Positions 26,538 through 34,113 of a DNA stretch of 64,000 nucleotides are shown here, piece after piece; the first letter of the stretch is position 1; the number at the start of each line of letters is the position of its first letter. A program made the position numbers and the translations under genes. The notes beneath the pieces were generated by a model that saw only the letters and a program-made list of their open reading frames with translations, had not been told where the DNA came from and made no database searches. Location: NCBI RefSeq assembly GCF_018310695.1, contig NZ_JAGXCY010000020.1:26788-90787 (forward strand), given 5' to 3'. Source of the stretch: Paenibacillus sp. Marseille-Q4541. GTDB taxonomy: Bacteria > Bacillota > Bacilli > Paenibacillales > Paenibacillaceae.

Positions 26538-27068
26538 CTAAAAAACTTTCGGGTCTTTCAGTTCCGACCATTGGATCTGGGGTTCCTCATCCCTATCTAC
26601 CGTTATCGTCCCTATCATTACATGATCTAAATTTGGGTTCTCAAAATAGTGTTCTAACATAAAGCTAACAACTTTGGACAAACGAAGATTCTTAATCATC
26701 CCCTGACTTATCCAATGTAATTCTCCTTCATCTGAGCTAACAAAAGTAGTTCTCTTTAATTTACCGAAATAAACAAATTGTTGCCTAATCTCATCCTCTT
26801 TGACCCGCATCAGTATATACTTTAAATCAAGATTTTCTAAATCGTTCTCTTCAAATCCAGATTCTTCATATATTTCTCTCATACATGCTTTTTTAGGAAA
26901 ATTCAGTTCTTCCGGTTCCATATGTCCACCAAGTCCTGACCAAAATTCAACATCCGTAATTCTACTAGAAGACTTCTTCATCATTAATATATCTTCGTTA
27001 AAAAACAGGAAAGCCGTTGCCATTTGTCTTACTTCCATTTGCATCATCCCCATTTTTATCTTGTCCAC
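26538..27068 (-). CDS. Nudix hydrolase
   Basis: A Nudix box GX5EX7REUXEEXGU is present as GGHMEPEE ... MREIYEESGF (about residues 47-71). The frame opens inside the truncated phosphatase gene at 27068; starts at Met8/Met9, closer to FLFFNEDILMM, are equally possible and have GGGGATG upstream. The C-terminal half (LRLSKVVSFMLEHYFEN) is typical of NUDIX proteins of 150-180 residues. Last gene of the kinase-hydrolase-GNAT-phosphatase run. Confidence 0.8.
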   Translation of the reverse strand: MDKIKMGMMQMEVRQMATAFLFFNEDILMMKKSSSRITDVEFWSGLGGHMEPEELNFPKKACMREIYEESGFEENDLENLDLKYILMRVKEDEIRQQFVYFGKLKRTTFVSSDEGELHWISQGMIKNLRLSKVVSFMLEHYFENPNLDHVMIGTITVDRDEEPQIQWSELKDPKVF

Positions 27069-27330
27069 ATTGTTTTAACCAATTTTCATTTCCTTCTTCA
27101 ACATGCACAATAACTTCAAACTGGTGATTTCCTTTAAGAAAGTAAACTTGATCAGGATTGTTTTTTTGCAATTCGATCGCATATAAAATGGTCTCAGGAG
27201 AGAACTTTCCTCTGTCCAATAAATCACCGAGTTGCACTAATATCTGTTCATCTCGATTCCAATGTTCATTAATTAATTTAGTGAAAGTATGAAAACAACC
27301 ATGCACATCTCCAACTACGAATAACTCCAT
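26998..27330 (-). CDS. PPP-type metallophosphoesterase, C-terminally truncated
   Basis: The first three metal-ligand motifs of a serine/threonine-type phosphatase are intact: GDVHG, GDLLDRG and GNHQ. Family enzymes need about 100 more residues with two further His ligands. Here the frame passes into a low-complexity NG/K-rich tail (QDKNGDDANGSKTNGNG) that overlaps the Nudix gene by 71 bases. I read it as the 5' part of a phosphatase whose 3' half was lost by fusion to the Nudix gene. Probably inactive. Confidence 0.6.
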   Translation of the reverse strand: MELFVVGDVHGCFHTFTKLINEHWNRDEQILVQLGDLLDRGKFSPETILYAIELQKNNPDQVYFLKGNHQFEVIVHVEEGNENWLKQCGQDKNGDDANGSKTNGNGFPVF

Positions 27331-27371
27331 TGTTTGACCCCCATAAAAAGTCTCGCACTAAAATAACCGAA

Positions 27372-27875
27372 TTAATTCTTCTCATATAAATTAGCACTCC
27401 ACCCCTCACCATTCATTCTTCTAACATATTCAAATCCAATTTCCTGATAATACCGATTTAATCTTACATTATCCGCCATACAATCAAGTCTAATGAGGGT
27501 CTTCCCTTTTTGTTTGATCTGTACTTCTGCGGACTTTAATAGATATTTACCTATTCCTTTTGCTTGAAAATCTCTATTTACTGCAAATCTATGAATGTAT
27601 CCAGAATCTTTGTTATCAAGTTCTTGCCATATGAAAGGATCGGACCACGTTAATATATATGTACCTACAATTTCATTATTTATTTCAGCCAGATATACAT
27701 CAGATCCATTGGTCATAAACTCAATGACTTGATCTATATGAAAATTCTCTGGGCGCCATTGAAAAATCCCTTTAGAGTTGAGCCATATGGCCGACTTTTG
27801 CCAAAGGCTTAACACAATTGGAGCTTCTTCTAAGGATGCGGATCGAATAAAAAGTTGTGTTTCAATTAGATCCAT
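27372..27875 (-). CDS. GNAT family acetyltransferase
   Basis: A 167-residue GNAT with motif A VNRDFQAKGIGKYLLKSAE (about residues 105-123), preceded by YIHRF and followed by IRLDCMADNVRLNRYYQEIGFEY. The LDC...NRYY features are typical of a well-known soluble GNAT group. ATG follows AGAGGGGG. It lies 29 bases after the dienelactone-type hydrolase gene in the same run. Confidence 0.85.
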   Translation of the reverse strand: MDLIETQLFIRSASLEEAPIVLSLWQKSAIWLNSKGIFQWRPENFHIDQVIEFMTNGSDVYLAEINNEIVGTYILTWSDPFIWQELDNKDSGYIHRFAVNRDFQAKGIGKYLLKSAEVQIKQKGKTLIRLDCMADNVRLNRYYQEIGFEYVRRMNGEGWSANLYEKN

Positions 27876-27904
27876 TGATATCCCCCTCTATAAAACAAAT
27901 ATCG

Positions 27905-28513
27905 TTATAAACGGCCTATATTCCCTTCGATTTGCTTAAGAAATTCGATACTGCTTTTAACACAATTCTTAAACTGTTCGAAGTTATAGTTTTGGTGAAA
28001 TGGGTTCATGAAACCATGCTCAGCTTCAACAATTTTTGTCAAAGTATTTTTCTTTTTCTTCAGCTCCTGTTCTACATCCATTACATTAAACGACTTCTCT
28101 CTGTTAGGAAAAAATAATAAGACTGGACATTTAGGCTCTATTTCTTTATGATTTCTAATTCTTGACCCATAATATCCAATAATTCCTCCAACCTCATATT
28201 CACTGAGCATCCAAGCTATTGTTGCACCAATACTAAATCCCATGATCAATATCTGATCATACTTCTCTTTATTCTCTTTCACTATTTCCTTAACTTCTCT
28301 TAATGATTTCTCGAATCCAATCTCATTCATATAATATTGATAAGCGATTTCCTCTTGATCATAAGAAAATGAATCCCTGTGTATTAAATTAGGAATGAGT
28401 ACATCAAAGCCTTCTTTTACAATCATTTCACTGAAAAATTGAATGTGATCGTTAACTCCATAGATCTCGTGCAGAATAATCACTAAAGATCTTCTTGATG
28501 ATTCTTTACTCAT
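27905..28513 (-). CDS. dienelactone hydrolase family protein
   Basis: A 202-residue alpha/beta hydrolase: ILHEIYGVNDHI at the N-terminus (the Glu that activates the nucleophile in this family), the nucleophile elbow GFSIGA (Ser about 94; many family members have Cys here), and a late His in EAEHGFMNP. The start codon overlaps the stop of the P-loop kinase gene by ATGA, so expression is coupled. Substrate unknown. Confidence 0.8.
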   Translation of the reverse strand: MSKESSRRSLVIILHEIYGVNDHIQFFSEMIVKEGFDVLIPNLIHRDSFSYDQEEIAYQYYMNEIGFEKSLREVKEIVKENKEKYDQILIMGFSIGATIAWMLSEYEVGGIIGYYGSRIRNHKEIEPKCPVLLFFPNREKSFNVMDVEQELKKKKNTLTKIVEAEHGFMNPFHQNYNFEQFKNCVKSSIEFLKQIEGNIGRL

Positions 28514-29370
28514 TGATTTTCACGTCTTTTCATGGTTTTGGACAGGATCTCTCTTAACTCTTCTTTACACTTTTCCATATCATATTGTGAATTATCGATC
28601 TTCCGCTTATTGATCTTCAACAAATCAAAAATCTCAAGTTCAATATTCTTCCTTTCTTGAAGAACTTGAACAGTTCCATCAAATCCATGATATCCTTGCA
28701 TTTTGCCAAATCCTTGATTTGTATAATATTCAATAAACCCATTCGACCATTCTTTCGGTCTTTCATTTATTGCTTTCTCAAAAGTAGACTTGATATCTTT
28801 TTGATCAATATAAATTAATAAAGGATTCAAAGATTTTACTGCATCTTCCAACTGCAATACATAGTTGATAACCTCTTCTTTCTGTTTGTTATACTTCACA
28901 GTACCTATTGTCAGTGGGTTTTGTATGAAACAACATTCAAATATGTATATTGAATTACTTCGAAGAGTTTCTTCCTTAAAACAATTCCACTTCTCTGTAA
29001 TCAGGCTAACGTTCTGCTCGAATGGCAACTCATAAATATCTCTAGTCAATATCTCTTGTAGTAACTCATCAGGAAATTCAGATCCAAGTTCATTTTTTAT
29101 TTTCCGATAAGGGATTAAGAAATGACTTCCGTACTTTACTGATCTACTCTCTACTATTTCTTTATAGCTTTCATGGTCTGATAACAACTGATTAAATTCA
29201 TCTTGTCTATAAAAAGAAACTCCATCGTAATCAGCTGGATGTTCTAAATTCCCTTCCCCAAACAATTGTGCCTCAACACCATTGTCAGCAAGTATTTCAG
29301 ATACGAATTGTGCGACAGTCGACTTCCCAGATCCGGGTAATCCCTCAATAATAATCAATTGTGTATTCAA
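28510..29370 (-). CDS. P-loop kinase-like protein
   Basis: A Walker A motif GLPGSGKST stands at the N-terminus after IIIE, as in small-molecule kinases and nucleoside/aminoglycoside kinases of the AAA_33 type. A later IYIFECCFIQNP segment would follow Walker B. The frame is open to 29445, but the extra N-terminus has no ribosome binding site. TTG at 29370 sits eight bases after GGAGG and places the P-loop at residue 9, matching the paralogue at 30012-30659. 286 residues. Substrate unknown. Confidence 0.75.
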   Translation of the reverse strand: MNTQLIIIEGLPGSGKSTVAQFVSEILADNGVEAQLFGEGNLEHPADYDGVSFYRQDEFNQLLSDHESYKEIVESRSVKYGSHFLIPYRKIKNELGSEFPDELLQEILTRDIYELPFEQNVSLITEKWNCFKEETLRSNSIYIFECCFIQNPLTIGTVKYNKQKEEVINYVLQLEDAVKSLNPLLIYIDQKDIKSTFEKAINERPKEWSNGFIEYYTNQGFGKMQGYHGFDGTVQVLQERKNIELEIFDLLKINKRKIDNSQYDMEKCKEELREILSKTMKRRENQ

Positions 29371-29435
29371 TCGGCTTTCCTCCACCATCTGTTCCATTTT
29401 AATTACACTTCGATGTGCTGGCTTATTAGGAATCC

Positions 29436-29480
29436 TTCTTGCCAACCAAGGGGCCTAAGCCCCTAGGACGACTAATTATT
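29436..29480 (-). repeat. fragment of the cassette palindrome (site r)
   Basis: AATCCTTCTTG...CCAAGGGGCCTAAGCCCCTAGG corresponds to the right half of copies such as 60283-60438 and 60933-61075, which contain AATCCTTCTTGGTGATCAAGGG and CCGAGGGGCGATAACCCC. Outer arms are lost. Confidence 0.45.
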
Positions 29481-29491
29481 AATAATCGAAA

Positions 29492-29785
29492 TTAATCTCG
29501 TTTCTTGCGACGAAAGAGCGAAATTCCACCGAAACCACTTATAACAGCGATGTAAAATCCAACATCATACCATAGGCCCGAATTAAACACTTCATATAAT
29601 CTGATATTATGGTTGAATAATACACCAATTATTAATGAAATAGGAGCGATCCATCCATGCCATATTCCCCAAAAGAATCCTGCAGGATGTTGAGCGTTGT
29701 TCGCCCCATCTCCAGGTACACACCCTGTTAAAAGAGACATGATGATAAATAACATTGCCACACTTATGAAATACCTTAATTTCAT
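29492..29785 (-). CDS. small membrane lipoprotein, 97 aa
   Basis: Lipobox LLTGC at about residue 18-22 follows a hydrophobic signal. The mature protein contains AGFFWGIWHGWIAPISLI, a signature of a small family found in several phyla that usually ends with a basic membrane anchor, as here (SLFRRKKRD). Two further hydrophobic segments follow. ATG at 29785 has AAAGGTG upstream; upstream in-frame Mets overlap that site. Function unknown. Confidence 0.7.
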   Translation of the reverse strand: MKLRYFISVAMLFIIMSLLTGCVPGDGANNAQHPAGFFWGIWHGWIAPISLIIGVLFNHNIRLYEVFNSGLWYDVGFYIAVISGFGGISLFRRKKRD

Positions 29786-29944
29786 ATCCATCACCTTTCA
29801 TTTCATTATATTTATTCAACATATATTCGAGAGGTATTCGAGTTCTTGAACTTCTTCAAATATGTCATTGTATTCTTGCTTACGCTTTTTTATCTCATCG
29901 ATAGAGGGATGTTTCCAGATATAATCTCCTTTTTTAGATAGGAT

Positions 29945-29999
29945 AATTTCGACCCAGGGAAGGAAAGAGCTGACCCGGTTCGTGAATATGTTGTTATAT
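29945..29999 (-). repeat. right half of a cassette palindrome (site t)
   Basis: CCCGGTTCGTGAATATGTTGTTATATGATGACAGC matches the right arm and box of the intact copies (CGTGAATAT...GTTATATGA). It abuts the 3' end of the kinase gene at 30012. No left half was found. A 64-codon minus-strand frame over 29816-30010 starts in this repeat and is not convincing as a gene. Confidence 0.6.
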
Positions 30000-30011
30000 G
30001 ATGACAGCACC

Positions 30012-30659
30012 TTATTCCTGTTGCTTCAGAAAATCAATGATTCTGCTCCTATATTCTTCCCAATTGTAATCTACATTTTTTATTACTAACTTAGGTATAT
30101 CCCATTGCTGAACAATGTTAAATACGAAATCTTGATTTTTTGTCCAAAACTTACCGGCCTCAATAAAATCATGATCTGTATATAGTCCACAGCGATCTTG
30201 AGTAAACTCCGAACCTCGAATATTACAAATCCATCGCCAATTCTGTTCTACCTTTACCTGATAATAATAGATTAGAACGGGATGAAGTCTACTTAAAATG
30301 GCTTGCATCTTCTTTGTCAAATCCAATATTCTTTGTTCATCCATATGCATATTAAAGGCGAATCCAATGGTGTCCTGAAAAACGTAACTCTCCATAATTA
30401 CGATTTCATTTTGAGTATACCAGTCGTTCACAAAGCTCTTAAATAATTGTTCAACTTTTGTTGAGAACCATTCTGCTTCTTCTAAATCAGCAAAGGAAGT
30501 AAACTGCCTATCATAAATTCGTAATGGATGATTTTCTTCTAATTCATGATAAAACCTATTGGGGATATCCAAATCGTTCAATCGTTCACTAATGAAGCTT
30601 CCGGTAGTTGATTTACCAGACCCAGGCATTCCATCAATTAATATTAGTTTTGTTTTCAT
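30012..30659 (-). CDS. P-loop kinase-like protein
   Basis: A 215-residue protein that starts MKTKLILIDGMPGSGKST, placing Walker A at residues 10-17, followed by a short kinase-like fold with EIVIMESYVFQD (Walker B region). It resembles the protein encoded at 28510-29370 in its N-terminus and in the PVLIYYYQ/PLLIYIDQ segment, so the two are paralogues. Expected to phosphorylate a small molecule with ATP. ATG follows GAGGTGAG. A half cassette repeat follows its stop. Confidence 0.78.
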   Translation of the reverse strand: MKTKLILIDGMPGSGKSTTGSFISERLNDLDIPNRFYHELEENHPLRIYDRQFTSFADLEEAEWFSTKVEQLFKSFVNDWYTQNEIVIMESYVFQDTIGFAFNMHMDEQRILDLTKKMQAILSRLHPVLIYYYQVKVEQNWRWICNIRGSEFTQDRCGLYTDHDFIEAGKFWTKNQDFVFNIVQQWDIPKLVIKNVDYNWEEYRSRIIDFLKQQE

Positions 30660-30693
30660 TAGCTCACCTCGTTCCTCATCACGAGAGATCTAT

Positions 30694-30861
30694 TCAATCC
30701 ACTTTCTCGGTCCAATAACATGAAATAAATGTTTTGTATTCATCTCCATTGCTTCCTCTATACGTCTTACTTATTGGTTTGAGTAAGTCATCTAACGAAC
30801 AATACCTACATTCTAATATTTCAGGAGAATTGGATTTACCTTCTTGATTCAGCCATTCCAT
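30694..30861 (-). CDS. small conserved-looking protein, 55 aa
   Basis: A short frame with AAAAGGAG just before its ATG. The peptide has aromatic-rich motifs (CRYCSLDDLLKPISKTYRGS, then YKTFISCYWTEK) that look like a folded, conserved small protein and not noise. It lies between a kinase and a Nudix gene on the same strand. It may alternatively be the C-terminal piece of a longer gene. No family named. Confidence 0.45.
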   Translation of the reverse strand: MEWLNQEGKSNSPEILECRYCSLDDLLKPISKTYRGSNGDEYKTFISCYWTEKVD

Positions 30862-30883
30862 TCACTCCTTTTATACAAATCCA

Positions 30884-31354
30884 CTAATTTATGTCTCCTG
30901 TATAAATCCCTTGCGGTATATTTCCGTCCGCAATGCCGATAATATCTGGAATTAGTGCTCTTGGAAAAAATCTATATTCACTCAGCTTCTTTAATGGTAT
31001 CCACTCGATTCCTAGCTGATCCTCATCAGGAGATGTTCCTCTTACATCATTCTGTTCTTCCTCAATTAACTCACAATAAAAAATATGATCAACAACATGA
31101 ATATCTGCATGGATACTATCCTCGTGATGATTCTTACCAATATATTCTCTTAAAAACAATAGATGCTTTACATTAATATCTACCCCTACTTCTTCTATTA
31201 TCTCTCTTTTCAGAGCTTCTATGATCGTCTCTCCAAACTCCTGACCTCCACCTGGCAACGTATAATCTGCCCCGAATATATCATCATGTTTCTTAATAGT
31301 CAGCAAACTATTATTTTTTATAATTACGGCTTTAACACCGCATCTTACTTTCAT
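30884..31354 (-). CDS. Nudix hydrolase
   Basis: A 156-residue MutT-type protein. The Nudix box reads GGGQEFGETIIEALKREI followed by IEEVGV (about residues 37-59), with TLPGG before it. The frame runs upstream to 31537 through a cassette palindrome, but ATG at 31354 has GGGGGAG upstream and starts MKVRCGVKAVII, the normal N-terminus. It hydrolyses a nucleotide derivative; target unknown. Confidence 0.85.
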   Translation of the reverse strand: MKVRCGVKAVIIKNNSLLTIKKHDDIFGADYTLPGGGQEFGETIIEALKREIIEEVGVDINVKHLLFLREYIGKNHHEDSIHADIHVVDHIFYCELIEEEQNDVRGTSPDEDQLGIEWIPLKKLSEYRFFPRALIPDIIGIADGNIPQGIYTGDIN

Positions 31355-31386
31355 GTAGACTCCCCCAGGGTTGAATTGTTTCTGCC

Positions 31387-31552
31387 TTATATCGTTTGAG
31401 TATTCAAAAAACGCCCCAACTATAGATAGTTCTAATCTTAGGTTTGGGCGTTTACGATCTGTTTTTCTTCCACAATTATACGTCTGTCGGCGTAAGCCCT
31501 GCCAGTGTTTGTTATGAACCAAGGGCGAAGCCCACATGTAGATACGTTATTA
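31387..31552 (-). repeat. cassette palindrome copy (site p)
   Basis: Left end TTATATCGTTTGAGTATTCA, an inner hairpin built on AACGCCCCAAC and GGTTTGGGCGTT, and right end GATACGTTATTAAGAGATGTC. The architecture matches the copy at 60933-61075, including the TAGATA...ATCTTAGG loop. It lies between the Nudix and GNAT genes in the position of an attC-type site. Confidence 0.7.
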
Positions 31553-31583
31553 AGAGATGTCATCACCCTAATTACCCTAATGC

Positions 31584-32081
31584 TTAAATCATATATTTAT
31601 TACTAAATGTTTGAACATATTTCTTTCTATCTTCCCTAAATATTTCAGTATAATTATCCTTTGTATAATTCTTTATTACTTTTCTCCAAAACGATATCGC
31701 TGGTATATTTTCTTGCATCTGAGCAATCTTCCAGTTTGCTTTGTATAACTCAAGCGTTTGGATTGCAGCAGCGTAACCAATTCCTGTTTTTCTAAATTTC
31801 TTTAGAATCATAAAATCATAAATTACAAGTGTTGGGTCTGGATCGATATCCATATTTTCTAGAAGAACAACGACAAATCCGACTAGGGTTCCAGATAGCT
31901 CGAGTAAATAGGGATGCCATCTGTCATCTCCTTCCCAGAAAAAATCGATATTCACATCATACTTACCATCTTTACTAATATCTTGTTTAGTGTATTCGCT
32001 AAAATCATACTCATACAACTGATATAGATTCGATAGTATGTATTTTTCTTTTGCTTCTACTGAAACAAGTTTAATGTCCAT
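31584..32081 (-). CDS. GNAT family acetyltransferase
   Basis: A 165-residue protein of the same GNAT subgroup as 7930-8439 and 52235-52777: LYQLYEYDFSEY near the start, motif A FMILKKFRKTGIGYAA, and PAISFWRKVIKNYT. The ATG at 32081 sits eight bases after AGGAG; the earlier in-frame ATG overlaps that site. Substrate unknown. Confidence 0.82.
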   Translation of the reverse strand: MDIKLVSVEAKEKYILSNLYQLYEYDFSEYTKQDISKDGKYDVNIDFFWEGDDRWHPYLLELSGTLVGFVVVLLENMDIDPDPTLVIYDFMILKKFRKTGIGYAAAIQTLELYKANWKIAQMQENIPAISFWRKVIKNYTKDNYTEIFREDRKKYVQTFSNKYMI

Positions 32082-32107
32082 ACTGTCTCCTATCATTTCA
32101 TTTATTC

Positions 32108-32218
32108 TACTGACGGTTTCGCTTAGAGGGTTTAATGTATCGATCGACTGATTAATCTCCCTGAAAATCCTTCTATGCGATTAAGGGTGAATGCCAGCGG
32201 TAGGAATCTTTGTTATCA
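32108..32218 (-). repeat. cassette palindrome copy, left part degraded (site o)
   Basis: The interior (TTAATGTATCG...ATCTCCCTGAAAATCCTTCT) matches the copy at 60283-60438 nearly base for base. The right box TTTGTTATCAGA is intact and overlaps the stop codon of the next GNAT gene. The left TAACGTT end is no longer recognisable. Confidence 0.6.
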
Positions 32219-32629
32219 GATCTCTTCAAGATTTTTTGTAAGTATTACTTCAAGGGGTTGTGTCTCCAATAGTAAACATCCAGCATCACGATATCCAATC
32301 TTCCTATAAAAATGTTGTGCTTCTTCATTAGATTGCGTTGACGTCATTACTAGTTTAAATCCTCTTTGATACATCATTTCTTCCCAATACAGTACCATTT
32401 TCTTGCCGATTCCTTGTCCTCTATATTCATCATCAATCCATATCATGTTCATAAAAGGAATGTTATCCCAAAAATATCCATATCTCATCCACCCAATTTT
32501 TTTCGCTGCATCTTTAATGATAAAGATCTCCTTTTCTTTAATCTTCGTTCTTACAAGTGTTTCAGGAATATGTCTATCTCTTTCAACAATGTACTTATAA
32601 TCTTTTTCTGTTGCCAATTCTATCTTCAT
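32216..32629 (-). CDS. GNAT family acetyltransferase
   Basis: A compact 137-residue GNAT with motif A WIDDEYRGQGIGKKMVLYWEE (about residues 66-86) and SNEEAQHFYRKIGYRDAG at the end. The stop codon lies in the R-type box of the following cassette repeat. ATG follows GCGGAGG. Substrate unknown. Confidence 0.85.
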   Translation of the reverse strand: MKIELATEKDYKYIVERDRHIPETLVRTKIKEKEIFIIKDAAKKIGWMRYGYFWDNIPFMNMIWIDDEYRGQGIGKKMVLYWEEMMYQRGFKLVMTSTQSNEEAQHFYRKIGYRDAGCLLLETQPLEVILTKNLEEI

Positions 32630-32710
32630 TGCAAGTCCTCCGCTCTACTCTACTTCGTTGATTGTTCGCCTTATATACTCCGCACGGGGTCTCATTCTCT
32701 CAAAAGTTTT

Positions 32711-33703
32711 TCATTCCCAGAAGGGTGTTCCTGTAAATAAAAAGCTTTTCCCGGTTACATACCTGCCAAATTCACGAGATGCAGACTTTTGCACATCCGT
32801 CGGTAACCAGTCGTTGACGTCAGGCAGACCTAGGGTGTGAATTATTGATGTTAACCGTGAAGTTATAAAGAGTCCTTCTAATCGAGTCACATAATCATTC
32901 GGTAGCGGAAAGTGTTTTCCATACCAATCGATATATTGTTGTCTGGAATGAGGATGAATAAAACAAAATGTGCAGGCCAAGTCATTGAGAAAAAAGCTGT
33001 ATCCACACGCGCCAAAATCTATGGGATTAGCGACTCCATCTACATACACGATATTGCCTGGAAGTAAATCATTGTGCGATATGCCCCATGTCAACTTGTT
33101 TTTAGGGAGTGAGCCGAGCAAGGCTATCGCTTTCTCCCCAGCGGTGATAAGTATCCGAACATCTTGAGCATCTAATAAATTCTCCCGCACCCGCTGTTTG
33201 AGCATGTTCAAAGCGAGACGAACACGTGCAATATCATATGTTGGTCGGACAAAAGATATAGGAGGCTGCCACATACTTGCTTGACGGTGTAGTGCTGCCG
33301 TCATTTCAGCCGTAGATTTCAATTCTTGCTCGTTAGTAAAGTATTGTTTTTGTTCACCTGGAACCCATGTTAACATCGTGCAGTTAATCTCGCCGATTTG
33401 TGTGACATATGAGCCTTGCTGGTTGCGTAGAGGTAATGGAAGCGTAAGACTTGTATCACGACACAGCGCATCCAGCCATATTAGCTCCGATTCCAGCACA
33501 TCTCGACGCGTCCAAATCTTTTCAAGCGTACTACTTTTAGGTACGTGAACACGTAAGCTGTACAACAAACCACGATTATCTTCAATTTTAAAAATCGCGG
33601 CACCACTCTGTGCTATGGGCGATACGGATACAACATTAATATCGTATTGTGCAAGCGCCTCTTTCGCTATGATTGCATTATCTGTTCCGTTCATATTATT
33701 CAT
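32711..33703 (-). CDS. phosphotransferase of the APH/choline-kinase superfamily
   Basis: A 330-residue kinase-fold protein: catalytic loop ISHNDLLPGNIVY (HxDxxxxN, about residues 208-220) and metal-binding PIDFGACGYS. The N-terminus carries a nucleotide-binding beta lobe (YSLRVH). Related enzymes phosphorylate aminoglycosides, homoserine or similar alcohols; here the substrate is unknown. ATG follows GTAGGGAGATG. A degraded cassette repeat lies upstream. Confidence 0.82.
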   Translation of the reverse strand: MNNMNGTDNAIIAKEALAQYDINVVSVSPIAQSGAAIFKIEDNRGLLYSLRVHVPKSSTLEKIWTRRDVLESELIWLDALCRDTSLTLPLPLRNQQGSYVTQIGEINCTMLTWVPGEQKQYFTNEQELKSTAEMTAALHRQASMWQPPISFVRPTYDIARVRLALNMLKQRVRENLLDAQDVRILITAGEKAIALLGSLPKNKLTWGISHNDLLPGNIVYVDGVANPIDFGACGYSFFLNDLACTFCFIHPHSRQQYIDWYGKHFPLPNDYVTRLEGLFITSRLTSIIHTLGLPDVNDWLPTDVQKSASREFGRYVTGKSFLFTGTPFWE

Positions 33704-33787
33704 AGGCCATCTCCCTACAACATGATAAATATAGGTTACAATGACTACTAATTTATGGAAAGGTAATAAATAAGTATACTGGACTTT

Positions 33788-33917
33788 ACTTCACGATAGT
33801 TTAGAACGGATCGTCAGACTTAGCCTCGTAGAGGTTGTTCGCCTAACTCTTCTTTCCTGAAGCGCGTCCGGCAGACCCAGGGACCGGATCGCCCGCAGCG
33901 TAAATACAATGTTAGAC
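33788..33917 (-). repeat. cassette palindrome copy, left end lost (site n)
   Basis: CGTCAGACTTAGCCTCGTAGAGG, GTCCGGCAGACCCAGGGACCGG and the right end CAGCGTAAATACAATGTTAGACGAT match intact copies (for example 58925-59076 and 62269-62435). Its right box GTTAGACGA lies downstream of the cytolysin gene and that gene's terminator. In 33704-34113 nothing else was seen apart from that terminator. Confidence 0.6.
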
Positions 33918-34035
33918 GATATAGCTCAGGTGAATATGAAGCATTGTCTTTTATTCGAAAATCTTCGCCCCCCCACTTCGTTACCTTCCAGATATCTTAG
34001 TTCAATTTCGAGCTTCTCTTTCACAGAAAATAAAA

Positions 34036-34083
34036 AACTGCACCTCCAATTGTTAGTTGTGTCTAACAATTGGAGGTGCAGTT
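34036..34083 (-). terminator. strong rho-independent terminator of the cytolysin gene
   Basis: A 21-bp perfect stem (AACTGCACCTCCAATTGTTAG and its complement) with a six-base loop, 30 bases after the cytolysin stop; a T-run follows on the minus strand. It can act in both directions. Confidence 0.9.
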
Positions 34084-34113
34084 CACTTTTGAGACGGTCC
34101 TTGTCCTAAATGA

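Noticed and set aside
29816..30010. A 64-residue protein gene on the minus strand
   Set aside because: Its first 15 codons are cassette palindrome sequence and there is no ribosome binding site.
31355..31537. N-terminal extension of the Nudix protein
   Set aside because: The extra codons read through palindrome p; a good ribosome binding site precedes the internal ATG.
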